From: a virus
Direction: 5' to 3' (one strand)
Length of the DNA stretch: 45,213 nt
IMG/VR virus record: IMGVR_UViG_3300020452_000985
Location: 1-45,213 of that record
In this document: positions 30,297-39,390 of the stretch, piece by piece
Layout of the letters: each line of letters opens with the position of its first letter
Numbering within the stretch: position 1 is the stretch's first letter
Notes under the pieces: generated by a model
Told to the model about the DNA's origin: nothing
The model's input: only the letters and a program-made list of their open reading frames with translations
The model's database searches: none
Program-made: the position numbers and the translations under genes

Positions 30297-31563
30297 CAGC
30301 CATTAATTGTTTTGCATTTTCTTTAATCTTACTTCCGTCAATTACCTTTACTAATTTAGCAGGATTTCCTTTATAAACACCCCAAGGTTCAGTATCACCT
30401 ATTAATAAACTCCCAGCTGCCAATAATACACCTTCTCTTAAAATAGATCCTGGTAAGACAATAGAATTAGTTCCTATATTAGAAAATTTTTCCATAATTA
30501 CTGGTTCTATAATTTGCTTTCCTTTTAGATCTTTTGGTATTAATGCTCCAAATAATCCGCTGTCATCAAACCTATCAGAACCACAAATTATTCTGGCACC
30601 TGCCATAATATTATTAAAACCTTTACATTCAAATTGACCAGTCTTACCACCTATGATTGTTGTATAAGGTGAGATGTGAGTATAACTCCCAATCTTAGCA
30701 TTCACCGTACAATAAACGCCTTTATCAATTGCTATATGATCTCCTAATTTTGGTTTAATTTTAAACTCTGCATCGGAATGTATAAAAATATCTCTATCTT
30801 CAAAATAACATTTTACATAATCTGTTAAATGAGAATAGTCTGATGATATTAAATCATCCATAAAATATTTTTGTTCATCTGTAAATACTTTAGAATGAAA
30901 TATGCTTTGGCCTGCTGGTGATTGAGAACCACCTAATGGCTTATATAAAACTTTACATTCATTAGATCTTTCTTCATATGTATCTAAAAATGCATCTATT
31001 AATGTAATGTCACCATCTAAAAAATTAATTAACTTTATAAGTGATTCTTTAATAGTTTCTTTATTAATTAAATCTTCATAATAAAGTAATAATTTTTCTC
31101 CTTCGTAATTATGATAATCATTTAATAGAGATAAGTAATGAATAAGATCTAATGAATTTCCATCATTGGCTTCATTAAATATCAACTCAAGATTTGTTAA
31201 TTTACCTATATCTTTAAAGTTATTATCATAAATTTCAAATGGATAAGCTACATTAATATGTCTTGGTATACATTCTTTATAATTACGTAATATTAAGATA
31301 TGCTTTCCTTTGGCTTTTTTAAGCATCTTATTAACCTTAGGTTCATGTCCATGAGTATTCCACAATGTATCATTATCTTTTGTATCTTTATTTTCACTAT
31401 TAATACTAGGAGATAAAAGATGTAAAGGTTTTCTCATAGGAGTATTAGCTGGTTCACAAACGGTTTCATACTTTGTAAAATATTCTACCAAGTATCTTAA
31501 CCAATTGTTTCCACTTCTAGGATAACCTATTATAGAACCTTTACATGTATATGTTTTTTCCAT
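30286..31563 (-). CDS. Fusion of sulfotransferase and left-handed beta-helix acyltransferase
   Basis: The N-terminal 250 residues are a sulfotransferase: GSIIGYPRSGNNWLRYLVEY is the PAPS 5'-phosphosulfate loop, and KHILILRNYKECIPRHIN fits the 3'-phosphate site. The C-terminal part (about 265-415) shows the hexapeptide pattern of acetyltransferases: VYCTVNAKIGSYTHISPYTT, IGTNSIVLPGSILREGVLLA, GSLLIGDTEPWGVYKGNPAK. The 425-residue protein may thus both sulfate and acylate a glycan. The reading frame is open throughout, so the fusion is not a sequencing artefact of adjacent genes. It sits between a cupin and a GT10 gene. Confidence 0.83.
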   Translation of the reverse strand: MEKTYTCKGSIIGYPRSGNNWLRYLVEYFTKYETVCEPANTPMRKPLHLLSPSINSENKDTKDNDTLWNTHGHEPKVNKMLKKAKGKHILILRNYKECIPRHINVAYPFEIYDNNFKDIGKLTNLELIFNEANDGNSLDLIHYLSLLNDYHNYEGEKLLLYYEDLINKETIKESLIKLINFLDGDITLIDAFLDTYEERSNECKVLYKPLGGSQSPAGQSIFHSKVFTDEQKYFMDDLISSDYSHLTDYVKCYFEDRDIFIHSDAEFKIKPKLGDHIAIDKGVYCTVNAKIGSYTHISPYTTIIGGKTGQFECKGFNNIMAGARIICGSDRFDDSGLFGALIPKDLKGKQIIEPVIMEKFSNIGTNSIVLPGSILREGVLLAAGSLLIGDTEPWGVYKGNPAKLVKVIDGSKIKENAKQLMADGN

Positions 31564-31566
31564 CTT

Positions 31567-31986
31567 TTACTTTGTTTCTATAAATGTTTTATCTAACTTT
31601 TGACCTTCATACGGTCCTGTCTTATATTCATAAACAACAGTATCATCCTCTAAGATAACATAATTATGACCACCTTCTAAAGTAAAAGATGCATCACCTG
31701 GTTTTAATATAGGAGTTGCTAAAACGGTATCATCAAGATCATAAAATATACATTTCACACTACCATGAACTACTATCCAAGACTCTTGAGCAATTACATC
31801 TCTGGTTCTATTTTTCCAAATATGTTTATGTGGCTTAAATGTTTTTCCTTGATCCATTTTTAAAGTAGAACATTGAATAAATTGTTCTTCAGGAATAAGA
31901 TCTTCTCTAGGTTCAACAATTTCTGAAAATCTTTGTACTATATGTAATAGTTTTGTAGGATCTACTTTTGAATAAATTTTTTCCAT
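31567..31986 (-). CDS. Cupin-fold protein, polysaccharide-cluster type
   Basis: The 139-residue protein has TFKPHKHIWKNRT with a His pair, and a jelly-roll core ESWIVVHGSVKCIFYDLDDT, TPILKPGDASFTLEGGHNYV. Its end YEYKTGPYEGQKLDKTFIE resembles cupins that sit in O-antigen and capsule clusters, including WbuC-like proteins. Those are thought to act on sugar nucleotides or bind metals, but the reaction is not established. It is followed three bases later by the sulfotransferase fusion gene. Confidence 0.75.
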   Translation of the reverse strand: MEKIYSKVDPTKLLHIVQRFSEIVEPREDLIPEEQFIQCSTLKMDQGKTFKPHKHIWKNRTRDVIAQESWIVVHGSVKCIFYDLDDTVLATPILKPGDASFTLEGGHNYVILEDDTVVYEYKTGPYEGQKLDKTFIETK

Positions 31987-31991
31987 AATGT

Positions 31992-33536
31992 TTATTTTTT
32001 TATTATATTGTAATTTTTTATGATTGTATCAGAAAAGACTAAAGCAGCATTAGCTACATTACTAGTCCTATGTAAAAGATACTTACATTTACTTAGCATC
32101 ATCATATCTAAAAATGAATGCTCCCAAAATTCTTTCTTGTGATAATTTTCCAATTGTAATTTATAGGAATCCCCTGATTCAGTTTCACACCTATTTAAAT
32201 TATTAATAAATTTAATTCTATCTTTATACCTACGGACTAGTTTATTAATAGATTCATTATTATCAGAAGCTACAAATATTGTATTAATCTCTGGGTGTTC
32301 TTCTAATATTAAATTAATATTTTTTGCAAAATCATTAAAATTAACTTCACCGTGCTCAGGATGAATCCCATTCATATCAGTTAATCTAATATGAACACCT
32401 AATGAATTTTTAAAATCTATTTTACTTTCTTCATTTTTGATAAGCTTTTTTATTCTCTTATTGAAATTTAATTTTCTAGCTAATTTTCTTAAAAACAAAA
32501 TATCCGGTTGATTTGCTTTAACTAATAAATTAAGTTCACAATTTTCAGTACTACCAGGACCTCTATAGTCTTCTTGGCGATTATAATCTTTAGTTCTCTT
32601 AGGTTGATCAAAAATAAAATTAATCATATTTAAATCTTTAGGATTATAAGAAGATTCCATTTTATCAATTTTAATATATTCTTTCTTTTTCTTATCGTAA
32701 GTCCATTCTTTATTTTGTTGAAAAAATAGATTTTTAATATTTTCTCCAGCAGTTTCACGTACACCTTCCAGCCATTTCATATTGTATATCATTCCCATCA
32801 CTAAAGAAAATATACCACCACCTGCTACATAAATATGTTTTTTATTTACATCTTCCCATTCAGGTAATATACCATTCCAATATTCTAGATCTTTATAAGA
32901 ATCATAATTTATACTAATTTCATTATCTTCTAAATTTGTAAATTCTAAAAACTTTTCTTTAAATAAAGGCCATACTTTTGGTGAAAGATGATAACCGTCT
33001 ATATAATTATCATTGCTAGGATTATCTAATAATTCATCTAAGATAGAAACATATTTAAATCCTGAAAACATTAGCATTTCATTAAATCTTTTAGTTATTT
33101 CTACTACTTGTTCATTTCTAGTATGCCACATTGCAATATGTGGACCAATTACTCCTACATTATAACCTTGTGCTTTAATCGAAGCTAAATAAGTAACATA
33201 TTTTCTAACACATACTTCAACGGCTTTATTTATAGATGTCTTCTCTGCTTGCTGAGGGAGATGGCCACTACAATCTATTTCTCCTAAATTAAAAAATATC
33301 CAATCATTTTCTTTATCAATATTTTCTAATGATAAAATATCATGTACCCATTGTGAAGCATTCTTTTCAAAGTTATATGCTGTTAAAGGACCTAATCTAT
33401 ATTGACGAACCCCTTTAATATAAGATGCTCTTATGCTAGTTCCACCTTTACCATCCACATAACCAGGCCATGTAGGTTGCATATATGTTGTTCCACTAAA
33501 AAATGAAACGTGACTATCTCCAATAATGTGTATCAT
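31992..33536 (-). CDS. Fusion of SGNH hydrolase-like domain and fucosyltransferase-like domain
   Basis: The N-terminal 215 residues look like an SGNH esterase/acetyltransferase domain: MIHIIGDSHVSFFSG has GDSH, NLGEIDCSG follows, and DGYHLSPKVW carries the Asp-His pair. The C-terminal part (about 215-514) has GGGIFSLVMGMIYN, LGVHIRLTDMNGIHPEHGEV, NTIFVASDNNESINKLVRRY and MMMLSKCKYLLHRTSNVANA, which resemble O-fucosyltransferase/NodZ-type GT-B enzymes (HxRxxD, then SDN, then SxxS-type motifs). A bifunctional glycan editor is plausible; substrates are unknown. Confidence 0.7.
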   Translation of the reverse strand: MIHIIGDSHVSFFSGTTYMQPTWPGYVDGKGGTSIRASYIKGVRQYRLGPLTAYNFEKNASQWVHDILSLENIDKENDWIFFNLGEIDCSGHLPQQAEKTSINKAVEVCVRKYVTYLASIKAQGYNVGVIGPHIAMWHTRNEQVVEITKRFNEMLMFSGFKYVSILDELLDNPSNDNYIDGYHLSPKVWPLFKEKFLEFTNLEDNEISINYDSYKDLEYWNGILPEWEDVNKKHIYVAGGGIFSLVMGMIYNMKWLEGVRETAGENIKNLFFQQNKEWTYDKKKKEYIKIDKMESSYNPKDLNMINFIFDQPKRTKDYNRQEDYRGPGSTENCELNLLVKANQPDILFLRKLARKLNFNKRIKKLIKNEESKIDFKNSLGVHIRLTDMNGIHPEHGEVNFNDFAKNINLILEEHPEINTIFVASDNNESINKLVRRYKDRIKFINNLNRCETESGDSYKLQLENYHKKEFWEHSFLDMMMLSKCKYLLHRTSNVANAALVFSDTIIKNYNIIKK

Positions 33537-33537
33537 A

Positions 33538-34209
33538 TTAATCTTTTAAGTGCTGTGTATTAGTTTCAAATTTACTTATCATCCAACTATAATCAATAAC
33601 TTGGTTATGTATATCACTAAAACTATTTTCTTGTATAGCTGTTATAGGATATGAACAAAAACAATTCCCTTTTGCTTGTCCATTTTCGGATAGCCAAACA
33701 TCAATTATTTCAATTTCTTTTTTATCAAAAGCATCTATTACTTTATCATAAAATCTTTCATGGTATGCAACAGCATGGGTAGCAAAGCCTTCTTTTAGTT
33801 CTAATAGATTTTCACTAACTTTATTTAAAGGTGTATGTGTATTAGAACCTAAATAAAATAAATTCCATTCCGTGTCTTTAAGTTGTTCTATTGAAGCATT
33901 AATATATTCTTGGTTTATAAATTTAACATCATCTTCTAAAACTAAAACAGATTTCCATCCCATCTGTTTTGCCATTTTTACAATAAGTACATGAGATGAA
34001 ATACAACCGTATTCACCTAACTTAATTTGTTTACCATCACTTACATACCAATCAAACTCTTTTTGAGGCGGAGGTACTGCACGAAACCTTTCTACAATAT
34101 TATCTACACCATATTCTTTAAATGCTTTATAGCGGGCTTCTAATCTGTCTGGTCTTTTATCCAAATTAATTAAAAATACTTTGTCAAAATATTCAAATCC
34201 TTTTTTCAT
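33538..34209 (-). CDS. GT25-family glycosyltransferase
   Basis: The 223-residue protein starts FDKVFLINLDKRPDRLEARY, the GT25 opening, and has KSVLVLEDDVKFINQ with the acidic metal-binding motif EDD, then WNLFYLGSNTHTP. GT25 members include LPS beta-galactosyltransferases (LgtB/LpsA type) and eukaryotic collagen hydroxylysine galactosyltransferases. It is the most divergent of the three GT25 genes here. It overlaps the next gene upstream by one base. Confidence 0.86.
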   Translation of the reverse strand: MKKGFEYFDKVFLINLDKRPDRLEARYKAFKEYGVDNIVERFRAVPPPQKEFDWYVSDGKQIKLGEYGCISSHVLIVKMAKQMGWKSVLVLEDDVKFINQEYINASIEQLKDTEWNLFYLGSNTHTPLNKVSENLLELKEGFATHAVAYHERFYDKVIDAFDKKEIEIIDVWLSENGQAKGNCFCSYPITAIQENSFSDIHNQVIDYSWMISKFETNTQHLKD

Positions 34210-35093
34210 TACTTTATTGTTTTAAAATTTTTAGCTATGTGATTAATAAATGCTAACTTGTCATTAGGTAACATATTCCTAAAAGTATCCCATATCTCTT
34301 CCATCTTCGGTTTCTCTGGATTGGATCCACCCATAAATGGATGCCACATATGATATGCTTCTATAATAGGATCATTACAACCTTCTACCCCAACCATTAA
34401 TTGTAATTTATGAAAAAAGAACGCATCTTCTGGAGAATAGCTATGAAAAAATTCTGGATCATAACCACCTACATTCTTAAAGCTATCATTATGTATAAAA
34501 ATAGATCCTCCTGGTGCCCCTGGATTAGAATGAGGAGGATTAACTCCAGGGTGTAATTCTTCTAATGTAATCTGGTGATTTAAAACTTGCTTACTTAATG
34601 CTTTGCTCATTACTAATATTCTTCTATGAGCGAATGTTTGTAATGCACAATATGGATTTACTCTTTTTAGGTTTTGGAAAATGTCCTTAAAATAATTTTT
34701 GTCCATTAATAAATCAATATCATGAAAAAGATAATATTCACTTTCAGTAGACCATAAAGAACCTACATTCATTGCTAAACATTTATTAAAAGGTTCATAT
34801 ACATCCTTTCTTATCCAAATATAATTACTGTTACTTATTTGACTTAATGATCTATGTTTAGGAATGTCACTATGCTCAACAAAAGTTATACAATAAGTTT
34901 TTTCTGGAAAATTATTCATTGCCTTTTTAAGATGTTCTACTAAAGGATGATGAAAGCTTTCTCTATTCATTACAGGAATAATAACAGATACATCTACACG
35001 ATCTGTATTAGGTAATGAAAACTCACAAGCACTTTTTACAATGTCATAATCGGTTTGCTTAGATCTAAAAAGATTTATTAAACTGTTATCCAT
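34209..35093 (-). CDS. GT-A glycosyltransferase, GT2/GT7-C-like
   Basis: The 294-residue protein begins with a short N-terminal segment, then VDVSVIIPVMNRESFHHPLV (GT2-like nucleotide-binding strand), a DID motif at YYLFHDIDLLMDKNYF, and the GT7 C-terminal-type GGSIFIHNDSFKNVGGYDPE, FFHSYSPEDAFFF. That combination is typical of chondroitin-synthase or beta-1,4-galactosyltransferase-like enzymes that transfer Gal, GalNAc or GlcA. A basic helical tail closes it. It overlaps the GT11 gene by 16 bases. Confidence 0.83.
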   Translation of the reverse strand: MDNSLINLFRSKQTDYDIVKSACEFSLPNTDRVDVSVIIPVMNRESFHHPLVEHLKKAMNNFPEKTYCITFVEHSDIPKHRSLSQISNSNYIWIRKDVYEPFNKCLAMNVGSLWSTESEYYLFHDIDLLMDKNYFKDIFQNLKRVNPYCALQTFAHRRILVMSKALSKQVLNHQITLEELHPGVNPPHSNPGAPGGSIFIHNDSFKNVGGYDPEFFHSYSPEDAFFFHKLQLMVGVEGCNDPIIEAYHMWHPFMGGSNPEKPKMEEIWDTFRNMLPNDKLAFINHIAKNFKTIK

Positions 35094-35857
35094 GATTGAG
35101 GTATTATATTATTTCTTTTTGTATTACTAAACCATTGCTTAGGTCCAACAATTTTTCTGTTTTCTTTATTATTTAAATAGGCTCCCCACCATGAAAAAGA
35201 AGAGCTTGAAATTATATTGTGATTACATTTTGATTGTAAAAATAATTCTACATAATCTTTTTCTTGTTCTATGAAAATAAACTTATCACCAACAAATTGA
35301 GTTTTACACCATTCTATATCATCACTAAATACTAAATATTTATCCACACTACCAACAGCAGCCATTGCTCTGTTAAAATAATCCATTTCTCTAGCAACAT
35401 GCAAATCATATTTTAAATAATCACCTCTCCTAACATGAATAGAACACGTAGTACCTTTTAATATATGTTCATATTTTTGTAATTTAAGATTAACGAAAGG
35501 TGATGGTAAAAATAAATTTAAAATGAAATTCCTATTAGGAAAATAATTTTCTGATTGAAAGAAACCGTCATACATCACATTATCTTGAACTTTAAATGTT
35601 TCATAATGAAAAGGTACATCTATTTTTGCTTTAGGAGGATTACTTATTCTTGGCCATTGAAATTTATTAAATATGTTTAAATAATCAAAAGCATGTTGTA
35701 ATCCTGGATTATGATGAACATTACCATTTAAATGATTTAAGTTTTGTTCTACATTCCAATATCCTGTTTGGAATTTATTCATCTTACCTTCATATTCAAT
35801 AAAAGCAATCTGAAACATCATATTTCCTAAGCCACCTTTTAATCTACAAGTTATCAT
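35078..35857 (-). CDS. GT11-family alpha-1,2-fucosyltransferase
   Basis: The 259-residue protein has all three GT11 landmarks: RLKGGLGNMMFQIAFIEY at the N-terminus, CSIHVRRGDYLKYDLHV (the HxRxGDY motif that binds GDP-fucose), and IISSSSFSWWGAYLNN near the C-terminus. GT11 enzymes add alpha-1,2-linked fucose to galactose. With Gmd and two GT10 genes nearby this supports a fucose-containing product. It is flanked by a GT7-like and a GT25 gene with overlapping ends. Confidence 0.92.
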   Translation of the reverse strand: MITCRLKGGLGNMMFQIAFIEYEGKMNKFQTGYWNVEQNLNHLNGNVHHNPGLQHAFDYLNIFNKFQWPRISNPPKAKIDVPFHYETFKVQDNVMYDGFFQSENYFPNRNFILNLFLPSPFVNLKLQKYEHILKGTTCSIHVRRGDYLKYDLHVAREMDYFNRAMAAVGSVDKYLVFSDDIEWCKTQFVGDKFIFIEQEKDYVELFLQSKCNHNIISSSSFSWWGAYLNNKENRKIVGPKQWFSNTKRNNIIPQSWITV

Positions 35858-36543
35858 TTTACATTATTATTTTTCATCATTACTGAATAGTCTCTATGCC
35901 CATTTACAATATCACTAAAGCATGCACGTTGCCAAGCTAAAGGTGGATGAAATGCATAAGTATTACATTGTGATTGTATATAAGCTCCTAAATATCCATC
36001 AACTGCTGTATGGAACCAAGGTTCATCAGCAAGAACTGTATTAATAGCTAAATCATAACATGTATTCTTTATTGCATAACATGTTGTAGTTATCATTCTT
36101 TTTGCTTTTACAAGATGTTGTGATATTTTTTCTGGTTTATAAACACCACCACGAGTTTCATGAATTCCTCCTAGATATAACAAATCCCAGTCTGAAGGAA
36201 CTTGTTTTATTCTTTCATTAAATTCATTTTGTAATTCAGGTATAAAGTCGCAATCATCTTCAATAATTAAAACATTTTTCCAATTATTTTCTTTTGCCAT
36301 TTTCCAAATGTTAACATGACTAGCCATGCACCCGGCCACACCTCTAAAGACTGTATCTTTAGATCCTAATGGATTATTTTTATTTCTTACATGATTCCAT
36401 TCCATAGGATTACCATCGATAGCAGAATACCTTTCTACCTTCAATCCTATTTTTCTAAATTGTTTTGAAGAATGATTCCACCTATCTTTCCTCCTATCTA
36501 AATTTATACAAATTATCTTATCAAAATAAGTATTTAAATCCAT
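35854..36543 (-). CDS. GT25-family glycosyltransferase (tandem copy A)
   Basis: FDKIICINLDRRKDRWNHSS, GLKVERYSAIDGNPMEWNHV, VAGCMASHVNIWKMAKENNW and VLIIEDDCDFIPEL define GT25. It then has WDLLYLGGIHETRGGVYKPE, CYAIKNTCYDLAI and NGHRDYSVMMKNN. The 229-residue protein is closely similar along its whole length to the next gene upstream, so the pair arose by tandem duplication. Donor sugar is unknown. Family precedent suggests galactose or glucose onto LPS or a hydroxylated protein side chain. Confidence 0.88.
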   Translation of the reverse strand: MDLNTYFDKIICINLDRRKDRWNHSSKQFRKIGLKVERYSAIDGNPMEWNHVRNKNNPLGSKDTVFRGVAGCMASHVNIWKMAKENNWKNVLIIEDDCDFIPELQNEFNERIKQVPSDWDLLYLGGIHETRGGVYKPEKISQHLVKAKRMITTTCYAIKNTCYDLAINTVLADEPWFHTAVDGYLGAYIQSQCNTYAFHPPLAWQRACFSDIVNGHRDYSVMMKNNNVK

Positions 36544-37232
36544 TATACAATATTTTTATCTCTCATCATTTTTGAATAATCCCTATTCCCATTTTGAACA
36601 TCACTAAAACTGGATCTTTGCCAAACTAAAGGAGGATGAAAACAATATGAATTAGTATTAGGTTGAATTCTTGCAGCTAAATAAGCATCTACTGCTGTAT
36701 AAAATTCAGGTTCTTTTTCTAAAATTGTATTGATAGCATAATCATAACAGGTATTTTTAATTGCATAACATGTCGTGGTAACTAATCTCTTACATCTTAA
36801 TACATTAGGTGCAACATGTTTAGGAACAAATAAACCTTTACGAGTTTCATGAACTCCACCAAAATATAAAATATCCCAATCAGCTGGTACATTTTTTATT
36901 TGCTCATTAAAAAGATTCTGTACATTACCAATAAAATCACAATCATCTTCAACAATTAAAACATTTTTCCAATTGTTTTCTTTTGCCAATTTCCAAATGT
37001 TAACATGGCTTGCCATACATCCAGCTGCACCATCCCATGATTGCGGTTTAATTTGATTTAATGTCTTTCCATCAGGTACATACTTCCATCCCATTGGATT
37101 ACCATCAATAGCATAATATCTCTGAACATTAGTTATCCCAGCCTTTGCAAATTCTTGTGTTACTTGTTTCCATCTATCAGGCCTTTTGGCTAGATTTATA
37201 CAAATAATTTTATCAAAATAATCTTGTATCAT
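36543..37232 (-). CDS. GT25-family glycosyltransferase (tandem copy B)
   Basis: It is a paralogue of copy A with the same length (229 residues): FDKIICINLAKRPDRWKQVT, RYYAIDGNPMGWKYVPDG, AAGCMASHVNIWKLAKENNW, VLIVEDDCDFIGNV and WDILYFGGVHETRKGLFVPK. The shared one-base overlap and equal length fit a recent duplication followed by divergence, perhaps giving two different linkages. The EDD metal motif is intact in both. Confidence 0.88.
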   Translation of the reverse strand: MIQDYFDKIICINLAKRPDRWKQVTQEFAKAGITNVQRYYAIDGNPMGWKYVPDGKTLNQIKPQSWDGAAGCMASHVNIWKLAKENNWKNVLIVEDDCDFIGNVQNLFNEQIKNVPADWDILYFGGVHETRKGLFVPKHVAPNVLRCKRLVTTTCYAIKNTCYDYAINTILEKEPEFYTAVDAYLAARIQPNTNSYCFHPPLVWQRSSFSDVQNGNRDYSKMMRDKNIV

Positions 37233-37233
37233 T

Positions 37234-38742
37234 TTATTTAGTATTTACATCGTGTTTAAATCTTCGGCTTGCTTGAAAATGTTCAATAACAGGTTTAGCA
37301 TTAGGATACATTTTTTTCATACTATCAAATATAAATGTATATTCTGGAGGTAAATTATTTACTTTAAAACTAGGATCTTCTTTTTGTATTTGTTGAATAA
37401 CCGTATCTAAATTCCATTGTTCCATCCTATTAGTTTGATTACCTTCCTTTATATTGACATCTCTCCATAACCTACATAACCTTTGTGTCTTATGATTATT
37501 AGCCATATAAATAGTTCCACTTAAACATTCATTTTTTCTCCATCTAAAATCTTGCCATCTTACTGCAATATCACAATCATAATTTTTAAATAAAATTGGA
37601 ACACGGTGCATAACAGCATCACAATCAATATAAAGTAATCTATGATTAGGGTATTTTAATAACATATCTAACATAAAACCTGCTTTAAATCTTGTATTAG
37701 CTTGCCAATTACCTAAACTATTTACACCTACTATATCTTTAGCCATTCCTAATTTTGTTAAAGAATGTATTAAATTTAAAGCTTCTTCTTCATAAGGAGT
37801 ATTAACTGTATAATAACCTACAACCATAAGATCAGCAAATGTATTAGGTGTAATAACTTTATCTCTAGGATGCTCACCGTTCTCTATCATAACATCTTGA
37901 AATGATTGAGTTTTTATATGAGGGCATGTTGCTAAGATACTATCTGTTGAAAGATTTATTATTTGTTGAGGTCCTGCATATTGAGCTAAAGATGTTGTTA
38001 AAGTATTAGCATATAAAGATACTGCTCTCCTAAAAGAAATTTGATCACCTTGAGAATATCCTTGATGGAAATGAGTATGTGCCCCATCTTTTAAATCAAA
38101 ACCTAATAAATAGATTTTTTTATAACCTAAGAGTAAAGCTAATTGTATACCACAATGCCCACTGTTTGAACCAGATGAAAATGTAGAAACAGTATCACCA
38201 AATCCTTCAGTCTCTACGGAGTTAATAACCCCATTGCATAAATGTAAATCTGTATAAGGTATACCTCGAGTATCCATAACCATTCCATTTTCAAAACTCA
38301 TATAAGGATGAGCCATATTAGCTACAAAATATGTATAATTACATTTTTGTCTAATAGTAGATAAAGGCAAACTACCTTTTTCAAAGAATGTATAATCAGT
38401 AGTAATAAAATAAGTAGGATTATTAATAAACTCTACAGCTTTATTTACTGCTATAGTATCATACCCATCTAATTGATTAAAATCAAACCCACTTAAAGAA
38501 GGGCCTCCACCTATGACAAAACATATATCTTTTGAAGGTTTAGGTAAATGATGGTTTTGCATAAAAACTATAGGAGCTGCTGGTATTGGAGGTCTTTTAT
38601 TGAATCTTCTAATCTGCCTCCCTTGGGGAACAACAGCATTAGCTCTATTAGGTCTTATGGTTACTCTAGGAAAATGTTTTTCAGGATTATCGTTAGTTTG
38701 TCGAGTAGGTGTAACGATTTTCTTAATGTTTCTTCTCGCCAT
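37234..38742 (-). CDS. Fusion of DUF115-like domain and GT-A glycosyltransferase domain
   Basis: After a basic Arg/Pro-rich N-terminal tail (about 60 residues), residues about 70-230 form a DUF115/MAF-like domain: ICFVIGGGPSLSGFDFNQLD, YDTIAVNKAVEFINNPTYFI, GYKKIYLLGFDLKDGAHTHF. From about 300 a glycosyltransferase domain follows, with LMVVGYYTVNTPYEEEALNL, HRLLYIDCDAVMHRVPIL (DxD), and WNLDTVIQQI. DUF115 proteins are linked to flagellin glycosylation with nonulosonic acids. The 502-residue enzyme may transfer two sugars in sequence; that is inference. Confidence 0.8.
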   Translation of the reverse strand: MARRNIKKIVTPTRQTNDNPEKHFPRVTIRPNRANAVVPQGRQIRRFNKRPPIPAAPIVFMQNHHLPKPSKDICFVIGGGPSLSGFDFNQLDGYDTIAVNKAVEFINNPTYFITTDYTFFEKGSLPLSTIRQKCNYTYFVANMAHPYMSFENGMVMDTRGIPYTDLHLCNGVINSVETEGFGDTVSTFSSGSNSGHCGIQLALLLGYKKIYLLGFDLKDGAHTHFHQGYSQGDQISFRRAVSLYANTLTTSLAQYAGPQQIINLSTDSILATCPHIKTQSFQDVMIENGEHPRDKVITPNTFADLMVVGYYTVNTPYEEEALNLIHSLTKLGMAKDIVGVNSLGNWQANTRFKAGFMLDMLLKYPNHRLLYIDCDAVMHRVPILFKNYDCDIAVRWQDFRWRKNECLSGTIYMANNHKTQRLCRLWRDVNIKEGNQTNRMEQWNLDTVIQQIQKEDPSFKVNNLPPEYTFIFDSMKKMYPNAKPVIEHFQASRRFKHDVNTK

Positions 38743-39362
38743 TATCTTTTAATTGTTATTCTAGGAATATTTCCAACATAAGTTGTTCGAGTGCTAAGAA
38801 TATGAAAAGTATTTTTTAGAGGATCTAAACTTTCTTTAACATAGGCTTTTTCCTTTTCTCCATTATGATCTGTTACTAACATATGACCTAATTCATTTTT
38901 TCTAATATTAGAAGTTTCAAAAAAATCAAATCCAATTAAATCTAATTTTTTATAATCCATCATTTTATGAAAAAAGTTAAATGTACTTATTCCTGTTGAA
39001 GGTTTAGTTCCACCTAAGTCTTCTTTAAGTTTATGATAAAGAGAAGGTTCTATATTATGTGCATTAGGATAAGGTAATTTATCACTATAAATAATAGGAC
39101 TTAAAATGTAACTTACTTTATTAGAACCTATAACTTGAGATGCTTGTAAAGCTGACTTAATCCCTATAGAAACTATATCTGTTTTATTACCTATTTTTTC
39201 TGCTAAAGAATTATCTAATTTATAACCACGATTAATTCTTACTACAATATCATAACTGTCTACCATTCTCCCGTTGTTATGTCCTAACATTTGAGAAGAG
39301 TTTCCAACTATTATAATACTTTTGTTTTTACAAAAATCTTGTAATTCAGATAATGTGGTCAT
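38742..39362 (-). CDS. GT29-like sialyltransferase-type protein
   Basis: The 206-residue protein starts with NKSIIIVGNSSQMLGHNNGR, followed by DSYDIVVRINRGYKLDN, which corresponds to the L-sialylmotif of GT29 (V-G-N-S/G...G-x-x-I-D-x-x-D-x-V-x-R-x-N). The middle has GTKPSTGISTFNFFHKMMDY, like the S-motif (P-S-T-G). GT29 enzymes use CMP-sialic acid. In this genome the CMP-activated sugar made is probably CMP-KDO, so the donor may be KDO or a related ulosonic acid. The gene is last of the block before the terminator at 39391. Confidence 0.8.
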   Translation of the reverse strand: MTTLSELQDFCKNKSIIIVGNSSQMLGHNNGRMVDSYDIVVRINRGYKLDNSLAEKIGNKTDIVSIGIKSALQASQVIGSNKVSYILSPIIYSDKLPYPNAHNIEPSLYHKLKEDLGGTKPSTGISTFNFFHKMMDYKKLDLIGFDFFETSNIRKNELGHMLVTDHNGEKEKAYVKESLDPLKNTFHILSTRTTYVGNIPRITIKR

Positions 39363-39390
39363 TGAGCTAATTTTAGATTATATATTAAAC

